From contig NZ_CP028415.1 in the NCBI RefSeq assembly GCF_000722765.2, positions 564,501 through 628,500 of the forward strand: DNA of 64,000 nucleotides, read 5' to 3'. The first letter of the stretch is position 1. The number at the start of each line of letters is the position of its first letter. The position numbers and the translations under genes are program-made. Shown piece after piece: positions 1 through 8,390 of this stretch. Source of the DNA: Streptococcus mitis. GTDB lineage: Bacteria; Bacillota; Bacilli; Lactobacillales; Streptococcaceae. The notes beneath the pieces were generated by a model. The model had not been told where the DNA came from. It saw only the letters and a program-made list of their open reading frames with translations, and did not search any database.

Positions 1-794
1 ACACCTGGTTTGATAAAGTCAAGAGCAGCTTGTTGAGCTTCAAGAGTCAAGTTATAAATGTCTTTCTTGAATTGGTCTGGTTTACCAACAGCGACTGTAC
101 GAGTCATATCTGAAGCATAGCCGTTGACCAGAACACCGAGGTCAAAGAGGAGAAGAGCATCATTTTCAACCTTATTAGCTGCTGGAATACCGTGTGGATT
201 TGCAGCATTATCACCAGTCAAGACCATGGTGTCAAAGCTCATTTCATAACCTTCACGCTTCATAGCAAAGTCAATTTGAGCGATGATATCTGTCTCTGTC
301 TTATCAAGAGAAATATTATCAAAACCAACCTTAACTGCCTTGTCCGCATAGAGACCTGCAACCATCATTTTTTGCACTTCATCAGCTGATTTGATGAGGC
401 GCATGCGTTGGATACGAGGAGTGAGGTTTTCAAACTCAGCAGTTTCAAAAACAGTTTTTAAACCATGATATTTGGTCAAGATGAGATTGTCAAACTCAAC
501 AGCAACACGTTTGAAGTCAAGTTGTGGAAGAGCATGTTTCATTTTTTGCCATGGATTTTCAGAATCCACATAGCCCACAACTGGGAAGGAAACAGTGCTG
601 CTTGCACGCTCAACCTCAAGGGCTGGGACAAAGAGGAGGGGTTCCTGATCCGCTAGGACAAAAAGGAACATTTGGCGTTCATGGGGATCACTGTAAAAGC
701 CAGTGAGGTAATTGATTGTGACGGGGTCAGATACGACAGCGACGTCTAGTTTTTCTGATTCAAGATATGTTACGATTTGTTGTAATTTAGACAT
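1..794 (-). CDS. pepQ: Xaa-Pro dipeptidase PepQ (M24 family), 3' end outside window
   Basis: Cytosolic metallopeptidase that cleaves Xaa-Pro dipeptides; the M24 family uses two metal ions. Translation from ATG at 794 begins MSKLQQIVTYLES and runs off the left edge. The visible part covers the creatinase-like N-terminal domain and the start of the pita-bread domain, including a segment reading GIPAANKVENDALLLFDLG and then GYASDMTRT, where the first metal-binding aspartates of the family lie (DLG and SDMTRT). The remaining metal ligands are off the window. An AGAAGG ribosome site lies upstream of 794. It is transcribed away from gatD-murT, on the same strand. PepP is the alternative name; assignment to the M24 Pro-peptidase group is firm, the PepQ label less so. 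Confidence 0.88.
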   Translation of the reverse strand, partial: MSKLQQIVTYLESEKLDVAVVSDPVTINYLTGFYSDPHERQMFLFVLADQEPLLFVPALEVERASSTVSFPVVGYVDSENPWQKMKHALPQLDFKRVAVEFDNLILTKYHGLKTVFETAEFENLTPRIQRMRLIKSADEVQKMMVAGLYADKAVKVGFDNISLDKTETDIIAQIDFAMKREGYEMSFDTMVLTGDNAANPHGIPAANKVENDALLLFDLGVLVNGYASDMTRTVAVGKPDQFKKDIYNLTLEAQQAALDFIKPG

Positions 795-865
795 ATGCTA
801 CCTTCTTTCTACCCCTCTATTTTGGCAAAAAATGAGAGAAAATGCAAGGGAGAAGGGTAAAAGAA

Positions 866-900
866 AAGACAAAAAGAACTCCGACAAGATAACGGAGTTC
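866..900 (-). terminator. Terminator of murT-gatD
   Basis: Eight-base stem (GAACTCCG / CGGAGTTC, 876-900) with a 9-nt loop, followed on the minus strand by a run of T. It separates gatD from pepQ. Confidence 0.8.
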
Positions 901-921
901 TTTGATATAGTTTCACTTTGT

Positions 922-1704
922 TTAAGAAAAGTCAGCTTTGCTTTTGACGTCGCTGTATTCCTCAGCGATTTCTTGGCTGAGAATGTCCTCATAAGCAGGG
1001 AGTTGAATGTCCTGACCATATTTCTTCTTAAGGGCAGTAGTGACTAGGCGATAAGCTAGATTGGCATTACGAGAGAGGATAGGGCCGTGGAAGTAAGAAC
1101 CAAAGACATTCTTATAATGAACCCCTTCGCCGACTTTTTCTTCGTTGTTTCCATTTCCATAGACAACCTGTCCTAGTGGTTTTTGGTCATTTGAGAGGAA
1201 GGTACGGCCCTGATGATTTTCAAAACCATAGTAGGTTTCATCGAAATCTTCATTATGAATCTTGATGTCCCCGATAAAACGGTTATTGGTCTGGTTGAGC
1301 GTGTAGTGGCCCATGACCCCTAGTCCTTCGATGCGTTTGCCTGAAGCTTCAACATAATATTGACCCAATAGTTGGAAACCACCACAGATAGCGAGAACTA
1401 CACCGTCGTTTTGGATGTAGTTATCAATGCTTTCTTTTTTAGCAGGTAGATCGTCTGCAATAATACTTTGTTCAAAGTCTTGACCGCCACCGAAAAAGAC
1501 AATGTCGTAGTAATTTTCATCAAAATCATCATGAAGTGAAACGATGTCAATGGTCACATGGGCTCCCAGTTTTTCAGCCACATACTTGAGCATGAGGATG
1601 TTTCCATTGTCCCCATAGGTATTCATGAGGTTACCGTAGAGGTGGGCAATGTTGAGCTGATAGGGGTAATTTCCAGCTTTTGAGGAAAGTGAAGTATAAA
1701 CCAT
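922..1704 (-). CDS. gatD: Lipid II isoglutaminyl synthase, glutamine amidotransferase subunit GatD
   Basis: GatD supplies ammonia from glutamine to MurT, which amidates D-glutamate in the lipid II stem peptide; the complex acts on the inner face of the membrane. The 260-residue protein is a CobB/CobQ-like class I amidotransferase. The nucleophile is Cys107 in the [11 protein letters not shown] motif, and a C-terminal SYFHGP histidine completes the active site. Its start overlaps the murT stop by one base (TAATG), the usual order and coupling of this pair. Amidation is required for normal peptide cross-linking in pneumococcus. Identification is secure from the motif plus context. Confidence 0.95.
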   Translation of the reverse strand: MVYTSLSSKAGNYPYQLNIAHLYGNLMNTYGDNGNILMLKYVAEKLGAHVTIDIVSLHDDFDENYYDIVFFGGGQDFEQSIIADDLPAKKESIDNYIQNDGVVLAICGGFQLLGQYYVEASGKRIEGLGVMGHYTLNQTNNRFIGDIKIHNEDFDETYYGFENHQGRTFLSNDQKPLGQVVYGNGNNEEKVGEGVHYKNVFGSYFHGPILSRNANLAYRLVTTALKKKYGQDIQLPAYEDILSQEIAEEYSDVKSKADFS

Positions 1705-3047
1705 TAGTTCATCTCCTTTCTAACAATCTGACGACTAGCCAGCAGTTCGCGGAATTCAAGCATAGCAGTATAGGTAGCCAAGATATAGGCATGCTTGCAG
1801 TCTTGGTTTTCAATGGTTTTAAGAACTTGTTCCAGATTACTTGTCTCAGTAATTTTATCAGCTGGATAGCCAGTTACTCGTAGACGACGAGCGATTTCAG
1901 AATGGCGAACACCGCCAGCATTGATTTCAGGAATGTCCATGTCAGTAATTTGTTCAAAATCAGCATCCCAGATCCAGCTAGTATCAATTCCATCAGCATA
2001 GTTGGCATTAAGAAGAACAGATAGACTAAATGGATAAGGTGCTAGTTTAATCATCTCGATAGCTTGGGTCGCACCGACTGGATTTTTAATCAAGACGAGG
2101 GTACATTCCTTATTACCAATATGGAAGGTTTCTTGGCGTCCAAAGACAGCACGGCTCTTATCAAATCCCTGCTTGATGAGTTGCGAATCTGCACCAAGGA
2201 AACGGGCGATAGCAACCGCAGCTAGGGCGTTGTAGATATTGTAGAGACCACCGATTTGAATACCGTATTCTTGTCCGTCAATGACAAAGCGAGAGCGATT
2301 GTTGGTTAACTCAACCAGTTCTGTCAAGCGATAGTCTAATTCAGGACGTTTACATTCGCAACCTTCACAGATATAGGCACCCAAGTTTGCATAGGTATTG
2401 TGCTCGTATTTGAGGATACCTTGACAGTCAGGACAGAGAATCCCTTCTGTATTGTAGTGAGCCAGTTGGGCGGGGCCTTTCTCCAAGTCAAAACCAAAAT
2501 ACTGTACGGGATTTGGGATAGCTGGCTTGTAGAAAAGCGGACTGTCTCCATTAAGAAGAACAGTGGCAGTAGGCACCTTACGAATAGCATCCAAAATCAT
2601 CTTGTAAGTTGTGTAAATCTCACCATAGCGGTCCATCTGGTCACGGAAGATATTGGTGATAACAAATAAGCTTGGCTGGATATAGTCACAGATACGAGAT
2701 AGACTGGCTTCATCGATTTCTAGAACGGCAATATTTTTACCAGTTTTAGACGATTTGGCAGTTAAGAAGGTCGTTGCGATCCCTGTAATCATGTTGGCAC
2801 CGCTTGGGTTGGTCAGAACTTGACCATAAACCTCTTTTAAAATGCCGACAGTGAGGGCAGTTGTCAAGGTTTTCCCGTTGGTTCCAGTGACCACGACAAT
2901 CTCGTAGTTCTTAGCTAGGTGTTGTAAAATATCTTTATCAAATTGAAGGGCGAGTTTTCCTGGGAGCGTACTTCCACGGCCAAGACGGCTTAAAACGAAG
3001 TGGGAAGAACGCCCAGCAAGAAGGCCCAAAGTAGTTTTTAATTTCAT
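1704..3047 (-). CDS. murT: Lipid II isoglutaminyl synthase, Mur ligase subunit MurT
   Basis: ATP-dependent subunit that activates the alpha-carboxylate of D-Glu in lipid II for amidation with GatD ammonia. The 447-residue protein has a Mur-ligase central domain with the P-loop [10 protein letters not shown] (about residues 52-61), an inserted four-cysteine zinc-ribbon (CPDC ... CEGC, about residues 205-230) typical of MurT, and a C-terminal DUF1727 domain. There is no ribosome site before ATG 3047; instead an extended -10 (TGATATAAT) ends only 6 nt upstream, which suggests a leaderless mRNA (see findings). It forms a two-gene operon with gatD. Confidence 0.95.
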   Translation of the reverse strand: MKLKTTLGLLAGRSSHFVLSRLGRGSTLPGKLALQFDKDILQHLAKNYEIVVVTGTNGKTLTTALTVGILKEVYGQVLTNPSGANMITGIATTFLTAKSSKTGKNIAVLEIDEASLSRICDYIQPSLFVITNIFRDQMDRYGEIYTTYKMILDAIRKVPTATVLLNGDSPLFYKPAIPNPVQYFGFDLEKGPAQLAHYNTEGILCPDCQGILKYEHNTYANLGAYICEGCECKRPELDYRLTELVELTNNRSRFVIDGQEYGIQIGGLYNIYNALAAVAIARFLGADSQLIKQGFDKSRAVFGRQETFHIGNKECTLVLIKNPVGATQAIEMIKLAPYPFSLSVLLNANYADGIDTSWIWDADFEQITDMDIPEINAGGVRHSEIARRLRVTGYPADKITETSNLEQVLKTIENQDCKHAYILATYTAMLEFRELLASRQIVRKEMN

Positions 3048-3062
3048 GTTTCTATTATATCA
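3048..3062 (-). promoter_or_regulatory. murT promoter, extended -10 directly before the ATG
   Basis: On the minus strand TGATATAAT (-10 hexamer at 3054-3059) is followed by six bases and the murT ATG. The expected transcription start is at or next to the A of the ATG. Confidence 0.65.
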
Positions 3063-3100
3063 TAAAAGAAGGAAAAGACAGATTTGAGGTTCCGCAGAAG

Positions 3101-3125
3101 TAAAAACAGCCCCAAGAGGGCTGTT
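3101..3125 (-). terminator. Terminator of the Har/RclA-like gene
   Basis: AACAGCCC / GGCTGTT hairpin with a T run on the minus strand, just past the flavoprotein stop. Confidence 0.75.
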
Positions 3126-3144
3126 CGATACGATTAAACTCAAC

Positions 3145-4461
3145 TTAAATCGCAAACAAGTCATTCAAATTCTCAGCTAAGGTTGGGTGAGTGAAGATTT
3201 GTTTTGTGAAGTAAGTGTAAGGAATCTTGTTGTCCATAGCAACAGTGATGATGTTGATGATTTCTTGAGAACCTTCTGAGAAGATGCTTGCTCCAAGAAT
3301 TTCTTTTGTTTCAGTATTAACCACAGCTTTGAAAGCTCCTCGAAGGTCTCCGTTTACGTGACCACGAGGCATTGCTGCAACAGGGATTTCCTTAACAGCG
3401 TATGGAAGTTTCAAATCAGCTGCTTGGCTTTCAGTCAAACCAACTTGTGAAAGGGCAGGTGTGATGAACATAGTATTTGGTACATTGAGACGGTCTTCAA
3501 GTGTGTAGCTGCCATCTCCAGCAAGGTAGCTGTATACAACACGGAAGTCATCAAGTGAAATGTAAGTAAATTGAAGGCCACCGTTGACATCTCCAACTGC
3601 AAAGACACCAGGAACGTTTGTTTGACAATGTTTGTCTACTTTAATAGCGCCACGTTCAGTTAGTTCAATATCTGTATTTTCAAGTTGAAGTGGTTCTACA
3701 TTTGGTTTGCGTCCTGTCGCGTAGAGAAGGGCATCAAAACGGTAAGTTTCATTTTCTGTTACGACAAGCACTTGTTCACCGTCATTTTTAATTTCAGTAG
3801 TACGGATGTTTTGAAGCAATTCAATACCGTCTTCTTCCATGTATTGCTTAGCAAGAGCTGCGATGGAAGGTTCTGCACGAGGTAGGAAAGTATCCAAGGC
3901 ATCTAGGACTGTAACCTTGCTTCCAAGTTTGTTGTAAAGGCCTGCAAATTCAAGACCGATATTTCCACCACCAAGGACTCCAAGTTTTTCAGGTAATTTG
4001 TCCAAGTTTTGGATACCTGTTGAGTCAAAGACGTTTTTGCTTGTAGCCAGTCCAGGGATTGGCAAGACGTTTGAAACAGCACCAGTGTTGATGACGATTG
4101 TTTCAGCGGTCAGTTCTTTCTTTTCATCACCAGCTTGGATTTCGATGACTTTATTTGAAAGGAAGTGAGCTTCCGCATCAAAGATATCTACGCCTGTACC
4201 AGCAACAGTAGCATAGTTTTTACCGTTTAGGCGACCAGTGATAGTGTTTTTGGTAGCAATCACTTCTTCAAAAGACAAGTCTTTCTCAGCAGCAACTAGC
4301 AAAGTTTTAGTTGGGATACAACCGATGTTGATACAAGTTCCACCGTACATAGCTTTGCTACGTTCAACGAGGGCAACTTTTTTGCCAGCTGAAGCCAATT
4401 TACCTGCTAGTGTTTTACCAGCTTTACCAAATCCGATAACGATTAAATCATAAGTTAACAT
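3145..4461 (-). CDS. har: RclA-type flavoprotein disulfide reductase, probable hypothiocyanous acid reductase (Har)
   Basis: FAD-dependent pyridine nucleotide-disulfide oxidoreductase of 438 residues. The N-terminal FAD motif is IGFGKAG (residues 9-15), followed by a redox-active pair Cys43/Cys48 in GGTCINIGCIPTK, a second dinucleotide fold (LGGGNIGLEFAG) and an ATGRKPN segment, then the C-terminal dimerisation domain. The CINIGC spacing is that of E. coli RclA and of the pneumococcal enzyme described as NAD(P)H-dependent hypothiocyanous acid reductase, which protects against lactoperoxidase-generated HOSCN. That function is transferred by family. A strong AGGAGG site precedes ATG 4461. The gene stands alone. 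Mercuric reductase or dihydrolipoamide dehydrogenase are poorer fits, because the mercury-binding C-terminal cysteines and lipoamide partners are absent. Confidence 0.85.
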   Translation of the reverse strand: MLTYDLIVIGFGKAGKTLAGKLASAGKKVALVERSKAMYGGTCINIGCIPTKTLLVAAEKDLSFEEVIATKNTITGRLNGKNYATVAGTGVDIFDAEAHFLSNKVIEIQAGDEKKELTAETIVINTGAVSNVLPIPGLATSKNVFDSTGIQNLDKLPEKLGVLGGGNIGLEFAGLYNKLGSKVTVLDALDTFLPRAEPSIAALAKQYMEEDGIELLQNIRTTEIKNDGEQVLVVTENETYRFDALLYATGRKPNVEPLQLENTDIELTERGAIKVDKHCQTNVPGVFAVGDVNGGLQFTYISLDDFRVVYSYLAGDGSYTLEDRLNVPNTMFITPALSQVGLTESQAADLKLPYAVKEIPVAAMPRGHVNGDLRGAFKAVVNTETKEILGASIFSEGSQEIINIITVAMDNKIPYTYFTKQIFTHPTLAENLNDLFAI

Positions 4462-4790
4462 TTAGAGTTCCTCCTATTCGATTTTCATTCTAGCACAAGA
4501 AAAAAACTTTTGCACAATTCTGCTACGCTTTAAAAAAGTTTATGAAATAGTGGAAATTATAGCCTTATTTTATCAGAAAAATCGTTTACATGAGTTTATC
4601 GATGGATTGGGCTATCTTTTGCTCTGTTCTTGTGTTATACTAGATAGGTTGCAAAGAAAACAGTACTTTTCTTTTGTGGAAAAGAAGCAACACGATTTTA
4701 TATCCAGTATATGAAAATACGTCATAAAAAGAAAAGTATAAACTAAGCCCTATAGGGTGGCTTCGCACCACCTTTAGAAAGAAGAATAAC
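4462..4790. promoter_or_regulatory. Divergent promoter region and structured cshA leader
   Basis: Minus strand: a TAGAAT -10 (4487-4492, extended by TG) serves the flavoprotein gene. Plus strand: extended -10 TGTTATACT (hexamer 4636-4641) serves cshA and leaves an untranslated leader of about 140 nt. The leader has an AT-rich 7-bp hairpin (TTCTTTT / AAAAGAA, near 4668-4687) and a GGTGG / CCACC hairpin (4756-4772) immediately before the GTG start. No gene lies in this interval. Confidence 0.6.
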
Positions 4791-6365
4791 GTGAAATTTA
4801 ATGAATTAAACTTGTCTGCTGATTTGCTAGCAGAGATTGAAAAAGCTGGTTTTGTAGAAGCCAGTCCGATCCAAGAACAAACTATTCCCTTGGCCCTTGA
4901 AGGCAAGGACGTTATCGGTCAAGCTCAGACTGGTACAGGAAAAACTGCAGCCTTTGGCTTGCCAACTCTTGAAAAAATTCGTACAGAAGAAGCGACTATC
5001 CAAGCCTTGGTCATCGCTCCAACTCGTGAACTAGCTGTCCAAAGTCAAGAAGAACTCTTCCGCTTTGGTCGTAGTAAGGGAGTCAAAGTTCGCTCAGTAT
5101 ATGGCGGATCAAGCATTGAAAAACAAATTAAGGCTCTTAAATCTGGTGCCCATATCGTGGTGGGAACTCCAGGTCGCCTCTTGGACTTGATTAAACGCAA
5201 GGCCTTGAAATTACAAGATATTGAAACTCTTATCCTTGACGAAGCGGATGAAATGCTCAACATGGGCTTCCTTGAAGACATTGAAGCTATCATCTCCCGT
5301 GTCCCTGAAAACCGTCAAACTTTGCTTTTCTCAGCAACTATGCCAGATGCCATCAAACGTATCGGTGTTCAGTTTATGAAAGAGCCTGAGCATGTCAAGA
5401 TTGCGGCTAAGGAATTGACAACAGAATTGGTTGACCAATACTATATCCGAGTCAAAGAACAAGAAAAATTTGATACCATGACTCGTCTTATGGATGTGGA
5501 ACAGCCTGAGCTTGCTATCGTATTTGGTCGTACCAAACGTCGTGTAGATGAATTGACTCGTGGACTTAAAATCCGTGGTTTCCGTGCAGAAGGAATTCAT
5601 GGAGACCTAGACCAAAACAAACGTCTTCGTGTCCTTCGTGACTTCAAAAACGGAAATCTCGATGTTTTGGTTGCGACAGACGTTGCAGCGCGTGGCTTGG
5701 ATATTTCAGGTGTGACCCATGTCTATAACTACGATATTCCACAAGATCCTGAAAGTTATGTTCACCGTATCGGTCGTACAGGTCGTGCTGGTAAGTCAGG
5801 TCAGTCTATTACTTTCGTATCACCAAATGAAATGGGCTACCTCCAAATCATTGAGAACTTGACTAAGAAACGCATGAAAGGACTCAAACCTGCAAGTGCA
5901 GAAGAAGCCTTCCAAGCAAAAAAACACGTAGCTCTCAAGAAAATCGAACGTGATTTTGCAGATGAGACTATCCGTGCCAACTTTGAGAAATTTGGTAAGG
6001 ATGCTCGTAAGCTAGCTGCCGAATTTACTCCAGAAGAATTGGCAATGTATATCTTGAGTCTGACAGTCCAAGACCCAGATAGCCTTCCTGAAGTGGAGAT
6101 TGCACGTGAAAAACCACTGCCATTTAAACCATCAGGTAATGGCTTCGGTGGTAAAGCTAAGGGAGGTCGTGGAGGCCGTCGTGGGGACGACCGTCGAGAC
6201 CGTGATCGCCGTGGCAATGGTCGTCGTGATGATTTCAAAAAAGGAAGTCGTGGCAATGATCGTTTTGATAAGGAAAAACGTTACCGTAAGGATAATAAAA
6301 AACCACGCAATACTTCAAGTGAAAAGCAAACAGGCTTTGTGATTCGTAACAAGGGCGATAAATAA
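4791..6365 (+). CDS. cshA: DEAD-box ATP-dependent RNA helicase CshA
   Basis: Cytosolic RNA helicase linked to RNA decay and ribosome assembly at low temperature. The 524-residue protein shows all core motifs: Q motif near residue 26-30, motif I AQTGTGKT (45-52), motif II DEAD (about 150), motif III SAT, and motif VI HRIGRTGRAG. A basic, Gly/Arg/Asp-rich tail (roughly residues 445-510) probably binds RNA and is typical of CshA. The chosen start is GTG 4791, where the helicase fold begins (MKFNELNLS). It is monocistronic with its own terminator. The length and RG-rich tail favour CshA over CshB or DeaD. Confidence 0.93.
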   Translation: MKFNELNLSADLLAEIEKAGFVEASPIQEQTIPLALEGKDVIGQAQTGTGKTAAFGLPTLEKIRTEEATIQALVIAPTRELAVQSQEELFRFGRSKGVKVRSVYGGSSIEKQIKALKSGAHIVVGTPGRLLDLIKRKALKLQDIETLILDEADEMLNMGFLEDIEAIISRVPENRQTLLFSATMPDAIKRIGVQFMKEPEHVKIAAKELTTELVDQYYIRVKEQEKFDTMTRLMDVEQPELAIVFGRTKRRVDELTRGLKIRGFRAEGIHGDLDQNKRLRVLRDFKNGNLDVLVATDVAARGLDISGVTHVYNYDIPQDPESYVHRIGRTGRAGKSGQSITFVSPNEMGYLQIIENLTKKRMKGLKPASAEEAFQAKKHVALKKIERDFADETIRANFEKFGKDARKLAAEFTPEELAMYILSLTVQDPDSLPEVEIAREKPLPFKPSGNGFGGKAKGGRGGRRGDDRRDRDRRGNGRRDDFKKGSRGNDRFDKEKRYRKDNKKPRNTSSEKQTGFVIRNKGDK

Positions 6366-6367
6366 GA

Positions 6368-6396
6368 AAAAGCGGTTCAAAATGAATCGCTTTTTT
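6368..6396 (+). terminator. cshA terminator
   Basis: AAAGCGGTTC / GAATCGCTTT stem followed by six T, directly after the stop codon. Confidence 0.85.
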
Positions 6397-6411
6397 ATAT
6401 AAGGAGACCGA

Positions 6412-6432
6412 ATGGAAAAGAAAGATAAATAA
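6412..6432 (+). other. Six-codon ORF with a consensus ribosome site
   Basis: AAGGAG (6401-6406) sits 5 nt before ATG 6412, which opens MEKKDK and a stop. It lies just past the cshA terminator and ends in an AT-rich stretch. It could be the remnant of a lost gene start or a chance pairing. It is noted because the ribosome site is better than that of many real genes here. Confidence 0.25.
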
Positions 6433-6546
6433 TATATATATTATCTTCTTGTAATATTATAATACACAAAAATATGGGGCTTGTCAATAGAAAAGAAGCA
6501 ATTTAATTAAAAATATTCTTGTTTTTTTAATTGCAATTAAATAAGC

Positions 6547-6591
6547 AATTTTCAGATAATAATTGAAAATTCAAGCTGTTTATGTTATAAT
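6547..6591 (+). promoter_or_regulatory. codY promoter with CodY box
   Basis: A 15-base element at 6547-6561 (AATTTTCAGATAATA) matches the CodY box AATTTTCWGAAAATT at 13 of 15 positions. Immediately downstream lie -35 TTGAAA (6563-6568), a 17-bp spacer and extended -10 TGTTATAAT (hexamer 6586-6591). The geometry suggests autoregulation by CodY with branched-chain amino acids. Confidence 0.75.
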
Positions 6592-6617
6592 GATAGCGAT
6601 TAAATTCGAGGTGAAAA

Positions 6618-7406
6618 ATGGCACATTTATTAGAAAAAACTAGAAAAATTACTTCTATCCTGAAGCGCTCAGAGGAGCAGTTGCAGGAAGAACTTCCCTA
6701 CAATGCGATTACCCGTCAATTGGCAGATATTATTGACTGTAACGCCTGTATCGTCAATAGCAAGGGACGTCTCCTTGGTTATTTCATGCGTTACAAAACC
6801 AATACAGATCGTGTAGAGCAATTCTTCCAAACTAAGATTTTCCCAGATGACTACATTCAAGGTGCGAACATGATCTACGATACAGAAGCCAATCTGACAG
6901 TTGATCATGATTTAAGTATTTTTCCTGTGGAAAGTCGTGCCGACTTTCCAGATGGTTTGACGACTATTGCACCGATTCATGTATCAGGGATTCGCCTTGG
7001 CTCTTTGATTATTTGGCGCAATGATAAAAAATTCGAAGATGAGGACTTGATCCTTGTTGAGATTGCCAGTACCGTGGTTGGGATTCAACTCCTTAATTTC
7101 CAACGTGAAGAAGATGAGAAAAATATCCGTCGCCGTACTGCTGTTACCATGGCGGTTAATACTCTGTCTTACTCCGAACTTCGTGCTGTTTCAGCCATTT
7201 TAGGGGAATTAAATGGAAATGAAGGGCAGTTGACTGCGTCAGTGATTGCAGATCGTATCGGAATTACTCGCTCTGTGATTGTAAATGCCCTACGTAAACT
7301 TGAGTCTGCAGGGATTATTGAAAGTCGCTCACTTGGAATGAAGGGAACCTATCTTAAGGTCTTGATTTCAGATATTTTTGAAGAAGTGAAGAAAAGAGAT
7401 TACTAA
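6618..7406 (+). CDS. codY: Global nutrient-responsive repressor CodY
   Basis: GTP/branched-chain amino acid-sensing repressor of nitrogen and amino-acid genes, acting in the cytosol. The 262-residue length is normal. Residues 1-155 form the ligand-binding GAF domain. A linker helix leads to a winged helix-turn-helix at about residues 200-250, containing [26 protein letters not shown] precedes ATG 6618. The stop overlaps the pncA start by one base, so CodY and the nicotinamidase are translationally coupled. A CodY box overlaps the promoter. Confidence 0.97.
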   Translation: MAHLLEKTRKITSILKRSEEQLQEELPYNAITRQLADIIDCNACIVNSKGRLLGYFMRYKTNTDRVEQFFQTKIFPDDYIQGANMIYDTEANLTVDHDLSIFPVESRADFPDGLTTIAPIHVSGIRLGSLIIWRNDKKFEDEDLILVEIASTVVGIQLLNFQREEDEKNIRRRTAVTMAVNTLSYSELRAVSAILGELNGNEGQLTASVIADRIGITRSVIVNALRKLESAGIIESRSLGMKGTYLKVLISDIFEEVKKRDY

Positions 7407-7981
7407 TGACTAAGGCTTTAATTTCGATTGATTATACAGAAGATTTTGTTGCTGATAGTGGAAAATTGACAGCAGGTGCTCCAGCTCAGGCAATTTCGGA
7501 TGCCATCAGCAAGGTAACTCGATTAGCTTTTGAACGAGGAGATTACATCTTCTTTACAATAGATGCTCATGAAGAAAACGATTGTTTCCATCCAGAAAGC
7601 AAGCTGTTTCCTCCTCACAATTTGATTGGGACTAGTGGACGGAATTTATACGGAGATTTGGGAACCTTTTATCAAGAGCATGGTTCAGACAGTCGTGTCT
7701 TTTGGATGGATAAACGCCATTACTCAGCTTTTTCAGGGACTGACCTGGATATCCGTTTGAGAGAGCGGAGAGTGTCTACTGTTATCTTAACAGGTGTCTT
7801 GACGGATATCTGTGTCTTGCATACAGCTATAGATGCCTATAATCTAGGATATGATATCGAGATTGTTAAACCAGCTGTTGCTTCCATCTGGCCTGAAAAT
7901 CATCAATTTGCCCTAGATCATTTCAAAAATACACTCGGAGCTAAGTTAGTAGATGAAAATCTAAATGAAATTTCAGAGTAA
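7406..7981 (+). CDS. pncA: Nicotinamidase (isochorismatase-like hydrolase)
   Basis: Converts nicotinamide to nicotinic acid for NAD salvage. At 191 residues it has the length of the structurally studied pneumococcal nicotinamidase. The catalytic triad is visible at Asp9 (SIDYTEDF), Lys103 (MDKRH) and Cys136 (LTDICV). Metal ligands Asp53, His55, Glu64 and His71 are all present. It is coupled to codY through a TAATG overlap; CodY and NAD supply are thus linked in one transcript. The triad separates it from isochorismatase proper. No clear hairpin follows before the tRNA promoter. Confidence 0.95.
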   Translation: MTKALISIDYTEDFVADSGKLTAGAPAQAISDAISKVTRLAFERGDYIFFTIDAHEENDCFHPESKLFPPHNLIGTSGRNLYGDLGTFYQEHGSDSRVFWMDKRHYSAFSGTDLDIRLRERRVSTVILTGVLTDICVLHTAIDAYNLGYDIEIVKPAVASIWPENHQFALDHFKNTLGAKLVDENLNEISE

Positions 7982-8017
7982 TTTGGTAGATGAAATGAAA
8001 AAAATTGAAAAAAAGTG

Positions 8018-8046
8018 TTGACAAGCATCCTAAAAGTTGATATACT
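8018..8046 (+). promoter_or_regulatory. tRNA-Leu promoter
   Basis: Consensus -35 TTGACA (8018-8023), a 17-bp spacer and -10 TATACT (8041-8046), with the tRNA beginning 16 nt later. Confidence 0.9.
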
Positions 8047-8061
8047 AGTAAAGTAATCGAC

Positions 8062-8147
8062 GCGGGGATGGCGGAATTGGCAGACGCGCAGGACTAAGGA
8101 TCCTGTGACCGCTTTAGGTCGTGAGGGTTCAAGTCCCTCTCTCCGCA
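8062..8147 (+). tRNA. tRNA-Leu (anticodon AAG)
   Basis: Class II tRNA of 86 nt with acceptor stem GCGGGGA / TCTCCGC, long variable arm and TTCAAGT T-loop. The anticodon stem CAGGA / TCCTG encloses loop CTAAGGA, giving anticodon AAG, which needs A34-to-inosine editing to read more than CUU. The CCA end is not encoded. A single consensus promoter precedes it and a terminator follows. Confidence 0.95.
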
Positions 8148-8153
8148 TAGGAT

Positions 8154-8180
8154 AAGAGTTAGCTTAGGCTAGCTCTTTTG
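8154..8180 (+). terminator. tRNA-Leu terminator
   Basis: AAGAGTTAGC / GCTAGCTCTT hairpin with a T-rich tail. The ISL3-like end begins at 8184, directly after it. Confidence 0.8.
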
Positions 8181-8183
8181 TTT

Positions 8184-8258
8184 GGCTCTTTGTCAACTTT
8201 AGTGGGTTGAGAAAACCTAAGATCTAGAAAGGACGAAATTCGTCCTTTTTTTGATATT
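8184..8258. repeat. Left copy of an ISL3/IS1167-type terminal sequence (about 75 bp)
   Basis: Starts GGCTCTTTGTCAACTTTAGT and contains a GGACGAAATTCGTCC palindrome. A near-identical copy in the same orientation starts at 10841. Only the terminal segment is present here; the transposase sequence seen in the other copy is missing. The two copies bracket the LPXTG surface protein gene. Confidence 0.8.
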
Positions 8259-8390
8259 GTCGAAACACTACATATTGAGGTTGATGTAAACTGGTATATA
8301 GTTCCCAATTTTTATTTCACGATTGTTTCTATTGCTTTAATTTTTATGATATAATGTAATAAATTATAAAATTTAAGGACTGGTTTCATT

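Noticed and set aside
5837..6256. 139-codon open frame on the minus strand within cshA
   Set aside because: Arg/Pro/Ser-rich shadow of the helicase tail with no ribosome site.
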